DNA of 64,000 bases from Hamadaea flava (GCF_024172085.1 NZ_JAMZDZ010000001.1:8370001-8434000), one strand, 5' to 3'. Positions 1 to 9,645 are shown, counted from the stretch's first letter. Notes: generated from the sequence alone by a model not told the origin. Numbers and translations: made by a program.

Positions 1-2
1 AG

Positions 3-293
3 TTCATGTCCTACCTGGCTCAGAAGCAGACCCAGGAGAGCTGGTTCAAGGCGACCAACGATCTGCCCGCCCGGCAGGACGCCCTGCAGGGGCTGGTCGC
101 CGGTGGGGACGCGAACCTGGCCGTCTATTACGAGCAGATGCGCAACGCCAAGATCGTTCCCCAGCTGAAGGCGTGGGGCGCCATCGCGCCGGAGATGGTG
201 CGGGCGCTGCAAAAGGTCTGCGTCAGCGGCGCGAGCGTCGACACGACGGTGCCCGCGTTCGCAGCCAAGGCGCGCGAGCTTTCCGCCAAGTAG
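3..293 (+). CDS. Sugar ABC transporter substrate-binding protein, C-terminal fragment
   Basis: The gene is cut by the left edge; only about 96 C-terminal residues are present, ending at TAG 291-293. The visible part (SYLAQKQTQESWFKATNDLPAR near its start) resembles the C-terminal lobe of family 1 extracellular sugar-binding proteins, which commonly carry a similar sequence about 70-90 residues before the end. The assignment rests mainly on context: it directly precedes two MalF/MalG-type permeases on the same strand. An internal ATG at 6 is not the true start. The role is inferred to be capture of an oligosaccharide outside the membrane for the permeases that follow. Confidence 0.75.
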   Translation, partial: FMSYLAQKQTQESWFKATNDLPARQDALQGLVAGGDANLAVYYEQMRNAKIVPQLKAWGAIAPEMVRALQKVCVSGASVDTTVPAFAAKARELSAK

Positions 294-300
294 TGGCCGT

Positions 301-331
301 CGCCCCGCCGGCCCTCGTGGAGGGCGGGGCG
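301..331 (+). promoter_or_regulatory. Intercistronic hairpin between binding protein and permease genes
   Basis: CGCCCCGCC at 301-309 pairs perfectly with GGCGGGGCG at 323-331. An alternative inner pairing, GCCCT with AGGGC, is also possible. It lies 8 bases after the binding-protein stop and 21 bases before the permease start. No U-tract follows, so partial attenuation or 3'-end protection of the upstream message is likelier than full termination. Such hairpins commonly make binding protein more abundant than permease. Confidence 0.55.
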
Positions 332-352
332 TGGCCGTTCTCAGGGAGAACC

Positions 353-1240
353 ATGCGCAAGCTGTCCCGGCACCGCGGTGCCCTCATCTTCGTCGGCCCG
401 TCCGTGCTCCTGCTGTTGGTGTTCATGGTCGTGCCGATCCTGGTCGCGGCCGGCGCCAGCCTCACCGACCTGGATCTGCGCGGGCTGGCCGATCCGTCGT
501 CCGTCGAGTTCATCGGGCTGGAGAACTACCGCAGGTTGCTCTCGGACGAGCTGTTCGGCAAGGCCGCAGTGAACACGCTGTTGTATGTGGTGATCGGCGT
601 ACCGCTGATCGTGGTGTGCTCGCTCGCGGTCGCGCTGCTGCTCAACATGGGCAGCAGCCGGTTGTTCCGGGGGCTGCGGGCGTTCTACTTCCTGCCCGCG
701 ATCACCAACATCGTCGCGGTCGCGGTCATCTGGGGCTACCTCTACAACACCGACAGCGGGCTGCTCAACTACCTGCTCTCGCTCGGCGGCGTGGAGCCGG
801 TGCCGTGGCTGGACCAGCCGTTCGTCGCCAAGCTCAGCCTGATCCTGGTCGGGGTCTGGAAAGGCGCCGGCTTCAACATGATCATCTTCTTGGCGGCGCT
901 CCAGGGCATTCCCCGCGAGTACTACGAAGCGGCCGCCATCGACGGCGTCACGCCCTGGCAACGGCTGACCCGCATCACGATCCCGTTGCTGCGGTACGCC
1001 ACCTTCTTCGTCACCGTGACCACCACGATCGCGTGGATCCAGTTCTTCGAGGAGCCCTTCGTCATGACCGACGGCGGCCCGCTGGACGGCACCATGTCGG
1101 TGGCGCTGTTCATCTACCAGAACGGCTTCAACCTGTCCGACTTCGGGTACGCCTCGGCCGCGTCGGTGCTGCTGTTCCTGGCCATCATGATCGTCACGGC
1201 GGTCCAGTTCCGGCTGCGGAGAAGCGATGTCGAGTACTAG
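353..1240 (+). CDS. Sugar ABC transporter permease (MalF/UgpA type)
   Basis: This 295-residue integral membrane permease of the binding-protein-dependent family translocates a sugar across the membrane. It has a hydrophobic first segment at about residues 10-32 and further membrane spans. The EAA loop, which contacts the ATPase, is visible as EYYEAAAIDGVTPWQRL near residues 187-203. The ATG at 353 was chosen over an upstream in-frame start because AGGGAGA lies just before it and the protein then begins with the usual short cytoplasmic tail. The next permease overlaps it by 14 bases. No ATPase gene is in this operon, so a shared MsiK-type ATPase encoded elsewhere is probable, as is common in actinobacteria. 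Confidence 0.93.
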   Translation: MRKLSRHRGALIFVGPSVLLLLVFMVVPILVAAGASLTDLDLRGLADPSSVEFIGLENYRRLLSDELFGKAAVNTLLYVVIGVPLIVVCSLAVALLLNMGSSRLFRGLRAFYFLPAITNIVAVAVIWGYLYNTDSGLLNYLLSLGGVEPVPWLDQPFVAKLSLILVGVWKGAGFNMIIFLAALQGIPREYYEAAAIDGVTPWQRLTRITIPLLRYATFFVTVTTTIAWIQFFEEPFVMTDGGPLDGTMSVALFIYQNGFNLSDFGYASAASVLLFLAIMIVTAVQFRLRRSDVEY

Positions 1241-2051
1241 ATCCCGCTGGCTGCGCGCCGCGGTCGCGGCGCTGCTCATGGTCGGCGCGGTGGTCGTGTC
1301 GATTCCGTTCCTGTGGATGCTGTCCGGCTCGGTGAAGCCGGAGAGCGAGGTGCTCGACATCCCGCCGACGCTGTGGCCGCAGGAGTTCACCTGGTCGAAC
1401 TACACGGAGCTGTTCACCAGCCTCGACTTCGGCGTCTACCTGAAGAACACCCTCATCGTGGTGGTGTTGTCGTTCATCGGGCTGTTGCTGCGCGCCATGG
1501 CCGGCTACGGCTTCGCGAAGTTCGACTTCCCGGGCAAGAACGCAGTCTACGTCATCGTGCTGGCCACCATGATGATCCCGGACCAGGTCACCATGATCCC
1601 CACCTACCTGATCCTCAACGCCATGGGCCTGACCAACACCCTCACCGGCGTGGTGCTGCCGGGACTCGTCTCGGCCTTCAACATCTTCCTGTTCCGCCAG
1701 TTCTTCACCACCATCCCCAACGAGCTGCTGGAGGCCGCACGGCTGGACGGCGCCGGCGAGATCCGCACGTTCGTGCGGGTCGTGCTGCCGGTGTCCGGGC
1801 CGATCCTGGCCATCCAGGCGATCCTGACCTTCATCGCCTCCTGGAACAGCTTCCTCTGGCCGCTGATCGTCGCCACCGATCAGGAGAAGTACACCCTGTC
1901 GGTCGGCCTCGCCCTCCTGGAAGGCCAGTACTCCAGCAACTACGGGGTGCTGATGGCCGGCGCGGCCGTGATGGTGCTCCCAGTGCTGGTGGTCTTCGTC
2001 TTCTGCCAGCGGTACATCGTCCGCGGCTTCATGATGTCCGGGCTCAAATGA
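1227..2051 (+). CDS. Sugar ABC transporter permease (MalG/UgpE type)
   Basis: This 274-residue partner permease is the second half of the membrane channel. It has six predicted spans starting at about residues 12-32. The EAA motif is visible as ELLEAARLDGAGEIRTF near residues 165-181. The ATG at 1227 overlaps the end of the preceding permease gene, indicating translational coupling. The next gene, a GH5 enzyme, starts 32 bases after the stop, so import and hydrolysis are probably expressed together. Confidence 0.93.
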   Translation: MSSTRSRWLRAAVAALLMVGAVVVSIPFLWMLSGSVKPESEVLDIPPTLWPQEFTWSNYTELFTSLDFGVYLKNTLIVVVLSFIGLLLRAMAGYGFAKFDFPGKNAVYVIVLATMMIPDQVTMIPTYLILNAMGLTNTLTGVVLPGLVSAFNIFLFRQFFTTIPNELLEAARLDGAGEIRTFVRVVLPVSGPILAIQAILTFIASWNSFLWPLIVATDQEKYTLSVGLALLEGQYSSNYGVLMAGAAVMVLPVLVVFVFCQRYIVRGFMMSGLK

Positions 2052-2083
2052 CCGGCCCTCGATTGCTGAAGGAGCAAGACACG

Positions 2084-3628
2084 ATGAGCGGCTTCCTGCG
2101 CCGTCACCACCGGCAAGTCCTCGACCCGGCGGGCGAACCGATCCTGCTGCGCGGGGTGGGACTGGGCAACTGGTGGCTGCCCGAGGGCTACATGTGGCGC
2201 TTCGGCGACGCCGCGGCCAGTCCGCGGGCCATCGAGAAGGTGATCGCCGATCTCATCGGCGAGCCGGACGCGCAAATCTTCTGGCGCCGATACCGCGACG
2301 AGTACATCGGCGAGGCTGATGTCGCCCGGATGGCCGAGGAGGGCTGGAACTCCGTTCGGCTGCCGCTCAACGCGCGGTACCTCATGGACGACGACGGCGT
2401 CTTCGACGAGGACGCGTTCCAGCTGATCGATCGGTTCCTCGACTGGTGCCGTCGCTACGGCGTCTACGTCGTCATCGACCTGCACGGCGCCCCAGGCGGG
2501 CAGACCGGCACCAACATCGACGACTCCCCGAACAACTACCCGGAGCTGTTCACGACGCCGCGCTACCAGGACGACACGGTCCGGCTGTGGCGGGAGATCG
2601 CCCGCCGGTACCGCCACGACCCCATCGTCGCCGGCTACGACCTGCTCAACGAGCCGTTGCCGCGCGAGTTCCAGTACAAGTACCCCCAGGAACTGATCGC
2701 CCTCTACAAGCGGCTGATCGCCGAGATCCGCGAGGTCGACCCGGATCACATGATGATCCTCGAAGGCAGCAACTGGGCACGGAACTGGAGCATCTTCGAC
2801 GAGCTGTGGGACGACAACACGCTGCTCCAATTCCACAAGTACTGGAACTCGCCCGACCGCGATCAGATCACCGAGTACCTCGACAAACGCGAGGAACTCG
2901 ACGTGCCGATCTACATGGGTGAGGGCGGCGAGAACAACAACGGCTGGTACCAGGCGTCGTTCCAGCTCTACGAGGACTACGACATCGGCTGGAACTTCTG
3001 GACCTGGAAGAAGATCTCCAAACTGAACTCGCCGGCCACCATCCGGCAGCCCGACGGCTGGCAGGCCATCGTGGACTACGTCTACGGCGGCGCCAAGCCG
3101 GACGCCGAGTCGGCCCGGCGTACGCTGTTCGAGCTGCTCGACAACCTTGCGCTGGAACGATGCGACTACCGCTACGACGTCGTCGACGCAGTCATGCGCC
3201 GTGCGCCGCTGCGCTTGCAGGCGGAGTACTTCGGCCATCTCGGCGAGGGCGTCTCCTACCACTCGAACGGGCCGAAGACGCCGCTGCCCGGGTTCCGCCA
3301 GTCGGACAACGTCACCGTCGCGTACCGGGCGTCGCCGGACGGCGCGCAGCCGCCCGCCGAACCCAACTTCCGGCATAACCTCGGCGTCGAACGCGCCGAC
3401 GACGAGGTCATGGTCGTCCACCTCGACGCGGGGGAGTGGCTGGCGTACGAGGTCAACACGGTGCGCGAGGGCGTGCTGACCGTGACACCCAGTGTCACCG
3501 GCGAGCTGGAGTTCACCGTCGACGGCCTGCCCATCGGCACCCGGATTCCGGTCGGCAAGCACGTGCTGACGGTGCGGGCGCTCGGCCCGGCCGTCCTGGA
3601 CCACCTCGACGTGACGGTGGCCTCGTGA
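2084..3628 (+). CDS. GH5-family glycoside hydrolase with C-terminal beta domain
   Basis: This 514-residue retaining glycosidase has a (beta/alpha)8 catalytic domain at about residues 1-370. GH5 landmarks are NSVRLPLN, VVIDLHGAPGG, the acid/base Glu190 in LLNEPLP and the likely nucleophile Glu280 in MGEGGENN. Residues from about 395 to the end form a beta-rich module that resembles a carbohydrate-binding domain. No signal peptide is seen, so it probably acts in the cytoplasm on oligosaccharides brought in by the adjacent importer. The ATG at 2084 has GAAGGAG upstream. The DUF2264 gene overlaps its stop codon. Exact substrate is not decidable; exo-beta-glucosidase or beta-mannanase-like activities are typical of the family. 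Confidence 0.88.
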   Translation: MSGFLRRHHRQVLDPAGEPILLRGVGLGNWWLPEGYMWRFGDAAASPRAIEKVIADLIGEPDAQIFWRRYRDEYIGEADVARMAEEGWNSVRLPLNARYLMDDDGVFDEDAFQLIDRFLDWCRRYGVYVVIDLHGAPGGQTGTNIDDSPNNYPELFTTPRYQDDTVRLWREIARRYRHDPIVAGYDLLNEPLPREFQYKYPQELIALYKRLIAEIREVDPDHMMILEGSNWARNWSIFDELWDDNTLLQFHKYWNSPDRDQITEYLDKREELDVPIYMGEGGENNNGWYQASFQLYEDYDIGWNFWTWKKISKLNSPATIRQPDGWQAIVDYVYGGAKPDAESARRTLFELLDNLALERCDYRYDVVDAVMRRAPLRLQAEYFGHLGEGVSYHSNGPKTPLPGFRQSDNVTVAYRASPDGAQPPAEPNFRHNLGVERADDEVMVVHLDAGEWLAYEVNTVREGVLTVTPSVTGELEFTVDGLPIGTRIPVGKHVLTVRALGPAVLDHLDVTVAS

Positions 3629-5589
3629 GCGCGCTGCCTGATGCCGACCGTCGGCTCTCCCCGCACACCGGCTACACCCGAGCGCATTGGGAGGCCGTCG
3701 CCGACCGCATGCTGCTGGCGGTACGCGACCACGCCGCGCCCGGGCACAGCCTGATCGATCTGCCCGGACCGGCCTCGAACTCGGGCCGCTGGAGCGACGG
3801 ACTGGAGGGGTTCGCCCGCACCTTCCTGCTGGCCGCGATGCGTGTACGCGGTGCGGACGGGCAGGATCCGCACGGCCTGCTCGACTGGTACGCGTCCGGA
3901 GTGGCCGCCGGATCGGATCCCCGTGGCCGCCATCGGTGGCCGACCCTCGGCGAGCGGCGGCAGGCCCGGGTGGAGGCGGCGTCGCTGGCGATCGCGTTGC
4001 ACGAGACCCGGCCGTGGCTGTGGGACCGGCTCGGCGACGACGTGAAGGCCAACGTCGTCGACTGGTTCACCCCGATCGTGGGCACGAGCGATTACGACAA
4101 CAACTGGATCTGGTTCCAGAACATCGTCGAGGCGTTCCTGCGCAGTGTGGACGGACCGTGGTCGAAGGAGGACCTCGAGCGGAACCTCGCGACCCACGAG
4201 AGCTGGTACGTCGGCGGCGGCTGGTACTCCGACGGCGGTTCGGGCGACGACCGCCGCCAGAACTTCGACTACTACAGCGGCTGGGCGATGCACTTCTACC
4301 CGCTGTGGTTCAGCCGGATCACCGGTGAGGAACCGAGCCCGCAGTACCGGTCCCGTCTCTCGGAGTTCTTGGCCGACGTGCAGTACCTCGTGAGCCCGGA
4401 CGGTCGGCCTCTGTTCCAGGGGCGGTCGCTGACCTATCGGTTCGCGATGCTGGCCCCATTCTGGATGGGCGCCCTGTTCGACGCCACTCCGCTGGAACCC
4501 GGCGTCACGCGGGGACTGGCCTCCTCCGTTCTCCAGCATTTCCTGGAAGCGGGTTCGGTGGACGCCGACGGGCTGCTGCCGATCGGCTGGCACGGGCCGT
4601 TCCCCCGGATCCGCCAGCAGTACACGGGACCGGGTTCGCCCTACTGGGCGAGCAAGGGGTTCGCCGGGCTGCTGTTGCCCCCGGACCATCCGGTGTGGAC
4701 CGCGCCGGAGGTGGAGACACCGGTCGCCGCCGCGGACAAGGTCTTCGTGATACCTCAGGCCGGCTGGGTGGTCTCGGCGACCGCGGCCGACGGTGTGGTC
4801 CGGGTGGCCAACCACGGCAGCGATCATCTCGCCGATCGGCGCGCGGCCCTCGACGACCCGTTCTACCTCCGCCACGCGTACGCCACGCACGCCGCCCCGG
4901 ATCTCAGTGCCGAAGCGATCCGTGGCCCGCTCGACTCCCACGTCGCTCTGCTGGACGATGCCGGGGAACCGTCGCATCGCGGCCGCATCGAACGCATCGG
5001 CCAGGGAGATCGATGGGCGGCGTCACACAGCCGGGCCATGTGGCTCGATCTGAGTCCCGCCGGCGGTCTCGCGGCCGGCTGGCATGCCGTCCGCACCGGA
5101 CCGTGGCTGGCCACCGCGTCCGTGCTCCACGGCCCCACCGAAGTCCGGCTGGTACGCGTCGGCGACGGCACCGTCCAGCTGGCCGCCGGCGGGGAGGATC
5201 CCGAGGCGTACTGGCCGGTCGATCCCGGTCCGTGGCGGTTGCACCTGGGCGGCTGGGCGCTGGCCGGGGACTCGCTGGAGCATCGCCACGACGGCGGACA
5301 AGCCACGGTGACCAGGCCGGACGGATTCGTCAGCGAGGTTCGGGCCCTGCACGGATTCGACGAGGCCGGAATCACGTGCCGGCACGACGCCAACCCCTTC
5401 GGACCAGAGTCGGCGGTGCCCTGGCTACGTACGACCATCCCGGCGGAACCCGGCGCCCTGTACGCCGCGGCGGTGATCCTGCGTGGGCCGGGCACCACCC
5501 CGGCGCTGCCCACGATCGTGGCGACGCCGACCACCGCGGTCGAGGTCCGGTGGCCGGACGGCTCCGTCGACCTGGTGGAACTGACCTGA
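3625..5589 (+). CDS. DUF2264 family protein
   Basis: This is a 654-residue protein. Its N-terminal half shows the DUF2264 pattern: SNSGRWSDGLEGFARTFLL near residue 52, NNWIWFQNIVEAF near 156 and NFDYYSGWAMHFYPLW near 213. This suggests an alpha/alpha barrel followed by a C-terminal beta-sandwich, as in heparinase-like lyases. DUF2264 proteins recur in polysaccharide-utilisation clusters, but I know of no firmly established activity. The GTG at 3625 overlaps the GH5 stop (GTGA), so the two are coupled. There is no signal peptide, so a cytoplasmic role on the imported glycan is inferred. Confidence 0.85.
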   Translation: MSALPDADRRLSPHTGYTRAHWEAVADRMLLAVRDHAAPGHSLIDLPGPASNSGRWSDGLEGFARTFLLAAMRVRGADGQDPHGLLDWYASGVAAGSDPRGRHRWPTLGERRQARVEAASLAIALHETRPWLWDRLGDDVKANVVDWFTPIVGTSDYDNNWIWFQNIVEAFLRSVDGPWSKEDLERNLATHESWYVGGGWYSDGGSGDDRRQNFDYYSGWAMHFYPLWFSRITGEEPSPQYRSRLSEFLADVQYLVSPDGRPLFQGRSLTYRFAMLAPFWMGALFDATPLEPGVTRGLASSVLQHFLEAGSVDADGLLPIGWHGPFPRIRQQYTGPGSPYWASKGFAGLLLPPDHPVWTAPEVETPVAAADKVFVIPQAGWVVSATAADGVVRVANHGSDHLADRRAALDDPFYLRHAYATHAAPDLSAEAIRGPLDSHVALLDDAGEPSHRGRIERIGQGDRWAASHSRAMWLDLSPAGGLAAGWHAVRTGPWLATASVLHGPTEVRLVRVGDGTVQLAAGGEDPEAYWPVDPGPWRLHLGGWALAGDSLEHRHDGGQATVTRPDGFVSEVRALHGFDEAGITCRHDANPFGPESAVPWLRTTIPAEPGALYAAAVILRGPGTTPALPTIVATPTTAVEVRWPDGSVDLVELT

Positions 5590-5641
5590 GTGTGCCGAAA
5601 GGAAAGCAATCCGCATCGCCTGACCGTCCGGGAGGACCGAC

Positions 5642-8626
5642 GTGACGTCCCAGCGCAGAAGAATCCTGGCAAGTCTGACGGCGATGGTGTGTGTGGCCGC
5701 CTGGCAGCTCGTGCTGCCGTCCCCGGCGGCCGCGGACACCGTCACCGTCTCGGTGAACGGCTCCACCCTCGGGCGTACCTTCGAAGGAGTCGGAGCCGTG
5801 TTCAGCAACGGCATGACCCGGCTTCTGCAGGACTATCCCGCAGCCCAGCGTGACGACATCCTCGACTACCTGTTCAAGCCGGGCTTCGGCGCGGCACTGC
5901 AACACGTCAAGATCGAGATCGGTTCCGACGTCAACAGCTCGGCCGGAACCGAGCCCAGCCACACCCGGTCGTCGACCGACCTCGACGTCACCCGCGGCGC
6001 GGGACTCTGGCTCGCCCAGCAGGCCAAGCTGCGTAATCCCGCGATCACCCTCGACGCGCTGCGCTGGGGGACCCCGGCGTACGTCGACACCGACGCCGAG
6101 CGGTACCAGTACTACAAGTCCTTCCTCGACGGCGCGCAGAGCCAGTACGGCCTGACGTTCGACTACCTCGGGCCCGAGCGCAACGAGAACACCGTGACGG
6201 CCGACTGGGCGAGCACTGGCGCGGCCCGCAACTTCGTGGTCAACACGCTCCGACCCGGGCTGAACGCCGACGGCTACTCGAACGTCAAACTGACCGCCGC
6301 CGACAGCAACGTGAGCTGGTTCATCGCCGATCGAGTGGCTGCCGACCCGAGCCTGAAGGCGGCGTTGTACTCCCTCAACGCGCATTACAAACAGGACAGC
6401 ACGACCACCGCGACCGGGCTCGGCATGCCGCTGTGGGACGGCGAGGATCTCGCCCCGTTCCGCGGCGACTGGGTGACCGGGCCGTTGGACACCGCGCAGC
6501 GCATCATCAAGTCGTACGCGGTGGGCCGGATGACCAAGTATGAGATGCACCCGGCCGTCGAGGCCGGCTATCCGAACACTCCGTTCAACTTCAAGAGCAT
6601 CCTGGTCGCGCAGCATCCCTGGACCGGCCACTACGACGTGACGAGCGGGCTATGGGCGACCGCGCACTTCACCCAGTTCGCCAAGCCCGGCTGGCGCTAC
6701 GTCGACAGCGCGACGACCTCCGACGACCGCGGCGGAGTCATGACGGTCAAGGACCCCGGCAGCAGCGACTGGAGCATCGTCCTGCTCAACACCAGCGCGG
6801 TCGCGCGTACCTACCAGGTGGCGCTCAGCGGCGGCATCACCGCGAGCACGCTGCACCATTGGCGCAGCACGGAGACCGCCAGCTTCGTGCAGCAGAGCAA
6901 CGTGACGGTGTCTAGCGGCAGCTTCACCGTCACCGTTCCGCCGCACGCGATCTCGTCGTTGACGACCACGACGGGACAGCAGAAGGGCGTAGCCGCCGCG
7001 AGCAACCCGGTCGCCACGGACATGACGCTGCCGTACACCGATGACTTCGCGGCGTACAGCACCGGCAAGACGCCGAAGTACACGTCCGACCAGGGCGGCG
7101 CCTTCGAGATCGCGTCCGACGGCACCAACAAGGTGCTGAAGCAGGTCATCACGACGGCGACCAAACCGGTGGACTGGAAGTACCGCGCGACTCCGGAGCC
7201 GTTCACCCTGCTGGGCAGCCTCGACCTGCGCAACTACGAGGTCGAGGTCGACGGCAAACTCACCGGGACCAGCGGATACCTCCTCCTCGGCGGCCGGGTC
7301 AACCACACCGCCAAGAGCGCCGAACCGGCCGACGGCTACGACCTCAAGGTCAACGCCGACGGCAGCTGGGCGTTGCGCGTCGGCAGCGTCGGCAACACCA
7401 TCACCAGCGGCACGATCGCCGGGTTCACCCCGACCGCCTGGCACACCCTGAAGCTTCGCTTCAACGGCACCAACATCAAGGCGTACGCGGACGGGGTGCT
7501 GCTGGCCGACGTCACCCACACCTCCTTCGCCAGCGGCCAGGTCGAACTGGGCAGCGGCTACCACGAGGCGATGTTCGACAACCTGGCGATCCGGTCCATC
7601 AGCGGGTCGCCGACGTCGGTCACCCGGTATTCGGACAACGACGCCCGCCTGCGCTACACCGGCACGTGGCTGGACGAGGACGGCAACTACGACACGTTCG
7701 AGCGCAGCACGACGGCGTCCCGGCATACCGACGACGAACTCACCTTCTCCTTCAACGGATCGACCGCCTCCTTGATCGGCACCCGGGACGCCGACGGCGG
7801 CCAGGCGGACGTCTACGTCGACGGCGTCCTGTCAGGAACCTTCGACACCTACGCCGCCACGCGGCAATACCGGCGGGCGATCTATCAGATCCCGGCCCTC
7901 ACTGCCGGAGATCACACCGTCCGGCTCGTGGTGAAGGGAACGAAGCAGGCCGCGTCGATCGACACCCTGGTACGCGTGGACGCCGTCGAGACGACCGGTG
8001 GAACCGGCCTGAAGACGCCGACCGGGACGGCTCCAACCCGAACCGTCGTCCACGACACCTTCGACGCGTACCCGGACGGGACGGTGGGCCAGGGATTCCG
8101 GGTGCCGCCCGACATCCAGAAGCTGGACTGGGCGGAGGGATCACCATGCTCGGTGACGCCGACGCCGTCGGCCACGGACAAGAGCTTCACGTGCGTCGAC
8201 ACCAGCACGACCACGTCCGTCGAGACCTCGCGTGACCTGCCGCGTACCGCGTCGGGCACGGTGACGCTCAACTTCCGGTTCCAGCAGAACAACGCGGGAT
8301 CGTGGACGCGCATGTTCGTGGGCTCCGGTGCGGACGACGCCATCGAGCTGTACGAAACCGGTGGTACGCAAGGGCTGGCCTTCCTGGACAGCGCCGGCGT
8401 CTACCACTCGCTCGGAGTGATCGCCGCGAACACGTGGTACGACGTCAAACTCGTGGTCGACGTGACGGCGAAGACGTTCGACGCGTACCTGAACAGCGCG
8501 CTGGTGCTCGACAACGCGGGGTACACCGACCCCGCGGTGGCGGACCTGTCGGTCGTCCGGTTCCGGACGGGCGCCTCCACCACGACGACGCTGGACCTCG
8601 ACTACCTCAGCGCCGAGATCGGCTGA
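5642..8626 (+). CDS. Secreted GH59 galactocerebrosidase-like glycosidase, multidomain
   Basis: This is a 994-residue exported enzyme. The signal peptide has an RRR n-region and cleavage is likely after SPAAA, near residue 32. The GH59 catalytic region (about 40-450) carries TFEGVGAVFSNG, YLFKPGFGAALQHVKIEIG, the putative acid/base Glu179 in LGPERNE and the putative nucleophile Glu268 in LWDGEDL, matching the galactosylceramidase pattern. A lectin-like beta domain (about 465-655) follows, then a second carbohydrate-binding-like domain (about 665-785) and a C-terminal jelly-roll-like domain (about 805-990). The GTG at 5642 follows GGGAGGA. It is last in the operon and probably releases beta-galactosyl-containing fragments outside the cell for the importer. 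Confidence 0.87.
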   Translation: MTSQRRRILASLTAMVCVAAWQLVLPSPAAADTVTVSVNGSTLGRTFEGVGAVFSNGMTRLLQDYPAAQRDDILDYLFKPGFGAALQHVKIEIGSDVNSSAGTEPSHTRSSTDLDVTRGAGLWLAQQAKLRNPAITLDALRWGTPAYVDTDAERYQYYKSFLDGAQSQYGLTFDYLGPERNENTVTADWASTGAARNFVVNTLRPGLNADGYSNVKLTAADSNVSWFIADRVAADPSLKAALYSLNAHYKQDSTTTATGLGMPLWDGEDLAPFRGDWVTGPLDTAQRIIKSYAVGRMTKYEMHPAVEAGYPNTPFNFKSILVAQHPWTGHYDVTSGLWATAHFTQFAKPGWRYVDSATTSDDRGGVMTVKDPGSSDWSIVLLNTSAVARTYQVALSGGITASTLHHWRSTETASFVQQSNVTVSSGSFTVTVPPHAISSLTTTTGQQKGVAAASNPVATDMTLPYTDDFAAYSTGKTPKYTSDQGGAFEIASDGTNKVLKQVITTATKPVDWKYRATPEPFTLLGSLDLRNYEVEVDGKLTGTSGYLLLGGRVNHTAKSAEPADGYDLKVNADGSWALRVGSVGNTITSGTIAGFTPTAWHTLKLRFNGTNIKAYADGVLLADVTHTSFASGQVELGSGYHEAMFDNLAIRSISGSPTSVTRYSDNDARLRYTGTWLDEDGNYDTFERSTTASRHTDDELTFSFNGSTASLIGTRDADGGQADVYVDGVLSGTFDTYAATRQYRRAIYQIPALTAGDHTVRLVVKGTKQAASIDTLVRVDAVETTGGTGLKTPTGTAPTRTVVHDTFDAYPDGTVGQGFRVPPDIQKLDWAEGSPCSVTPTPSATDKSFTCVDTSTTTSVETSRDLPRTASGTVTLNFRFQQNNAGSWTRMFVGSGADDAIELYETGGTQGLAFLDSAGVYHSLGVIAANTWYDVKLVVDVTAKTFDAYLNSALVLDNAGYTDPAVADLSVVRFRTGASTTTTLDLDYLSAEIG

Positions 8627-8640
8627 GCTCTGTGCCGAAA

Positions 8641-8675
8641 CGCTGGGTCAGGTTTCTCCCTAACCTGACCCAGCG
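8641..8675. terminator. Strong bidirectional hairpin terminator
   Basis: Perfect 14-bp arms, CGCTGGGTCAGGTT (8641-8654) and its complement (8662-8675), enclose a 7-base loop. It sits 14 bases after the GH59 stop and 18 bases before the end of the convergent phosphotransferase gene, so it can stop transcription from both sides. Confidence 0.9.
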
Positions 8676-8693
8676 TCCAGGCCGACGGGTGGC

Positions 8694-9575
8694 TCAGCCT
8701 TCGGCGATGATCTCGGCGATGGCACGCTGACCCAGCGACGACATCGTCGGGTTGGACTCGCGGTAGTAGGCGACGCCGCCGACCCATGTCATCGCCCAGC
8801 CACGAGCCCGCGCCCAGGCGGCGTCGTCCAGGCCGGCCGCGTCCCGGAACCGTCGTCGTGAACGGGTGGGCAGACTGTTCCAGGCGACCGTGAGGTCATA
8901 GCTCGGGTCGCCGGCACCAGCGGCGCCGAAGTCGATCACGGCGGCGAGCCGCCCGTCGCGGATCAGCAGGTTGCCCGGCAGCAGATCGCTGTGCGCCCAA
9001 ACCGGATCGCCCTGCCAGGCGGGCACGGCCAGCGCCTCGTCCCAGATCCGCAGAACTGCCGTCGCGTCGACCAGGCCGTCGGACTTGCCCGCCCATTCGC
9101 GTACGTAGTCGTCGCGGTCGGCCAGCGGACCGGTGCGGTAGCCACCCCGTGCTCCGGTGGGGTCGACCCCGCGCAGGGTGACCACGAAGGCCGCCAGGTC
9201 CTCGGCGAGCGCGTCTCCGTCGGCGTCGTCGACGCTCGGGTGATCACCGTCGACGTACCGGTAGACGGCCCACTGGTACGGATACCCGTCGTCGGGTTGT
9301 CCCAGCGCCAACTGCTCCGGTACGCGTACCGGCAGGTGTTGTGCCAGACGAGGCAGCCAGTCGCGCTCGAAGTACAGCTGCTCGATCGCGTTGTCCCGGC
9401 GTGGCAGCCGGACGAGCAGGTCGTCGCCGAGCCGGAAGAGCTGGTTCATCGTGCCGCTCAGCCCGATCCGGGTCACCGGCAGCTCGGCCCATTGCGGCAG
9501 TTGCGCCGTCAGCAGGCTGCGTACCAGTGCGGCATCGGCGAGGAACTCGTCGTCGTGCAGTCGTAACGAGGTCAT
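8694..9575 (-). CDS. Aminoglycoside phosphotransferase (APH) family protein
   Basis: This 293-residue protein has a kinase-like fold. Residues 40-65 carry a glycine-containing nucleotide loop (LSGTMNQLFRLGDDLLVRLP). The catalytic loop is HSDLLPGNLL near residue 196 and the metal-binding segment is VIDFGAAGAGDPSYDL near 214. The family transfers phosphate from ATP to small-molecule hydroxyls: aminoglycosides, macrolides, homoserine, choline and others. The substrate cannot be told from sequence, and a resistance role is not shown. It is a single gene, convergent with the GH59 gene and 70 bases downstream of the response-regulator gene on the same strand. Confidence 0.88.
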   Translation of the reverse strand: MTSLRLHDDEFLADAALVRSLLTAQLPQWAELPVTRIGLSGTMNQLFRLGDDLLVRLPRRDNAIEQLYFERDWLPRLAQHLPVRVPEQLALGQPDDGYPYQWAVYRYVDGDHPSVDDADGDALAEDLAAFVVTLRGVDPTGARGGYRTGPLADRDDYVREWAGKSDGLVDATAVLRIWDEALAVPAWQGDPVWAHSDLLPGNLLIRDGRLAAVIDFGAAGAGDPSYDLTVAWNSLPTRSRRRFRDAAGLDDAAWARARGWAMTWVGGVAYYRESNPTMSSLGQRAIAEIIAEG

Positions 9576-9645
9576 CCCTCGGCCTTCCCCTTGTTCTGCT
9601 GCGGTGGTGTGTCACCGCCGTCGCGGTGGAGCCTACCGTCCATGA

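Noticed and set aside
1313-2083. Long N-terminal extension of the GH5 frame
   Set aside because: It overlaps the MalG-type permease in another frame, is Arg/His/Pro-rich shadow sequence, and a good ribosome site precedes the ATG at 2084.
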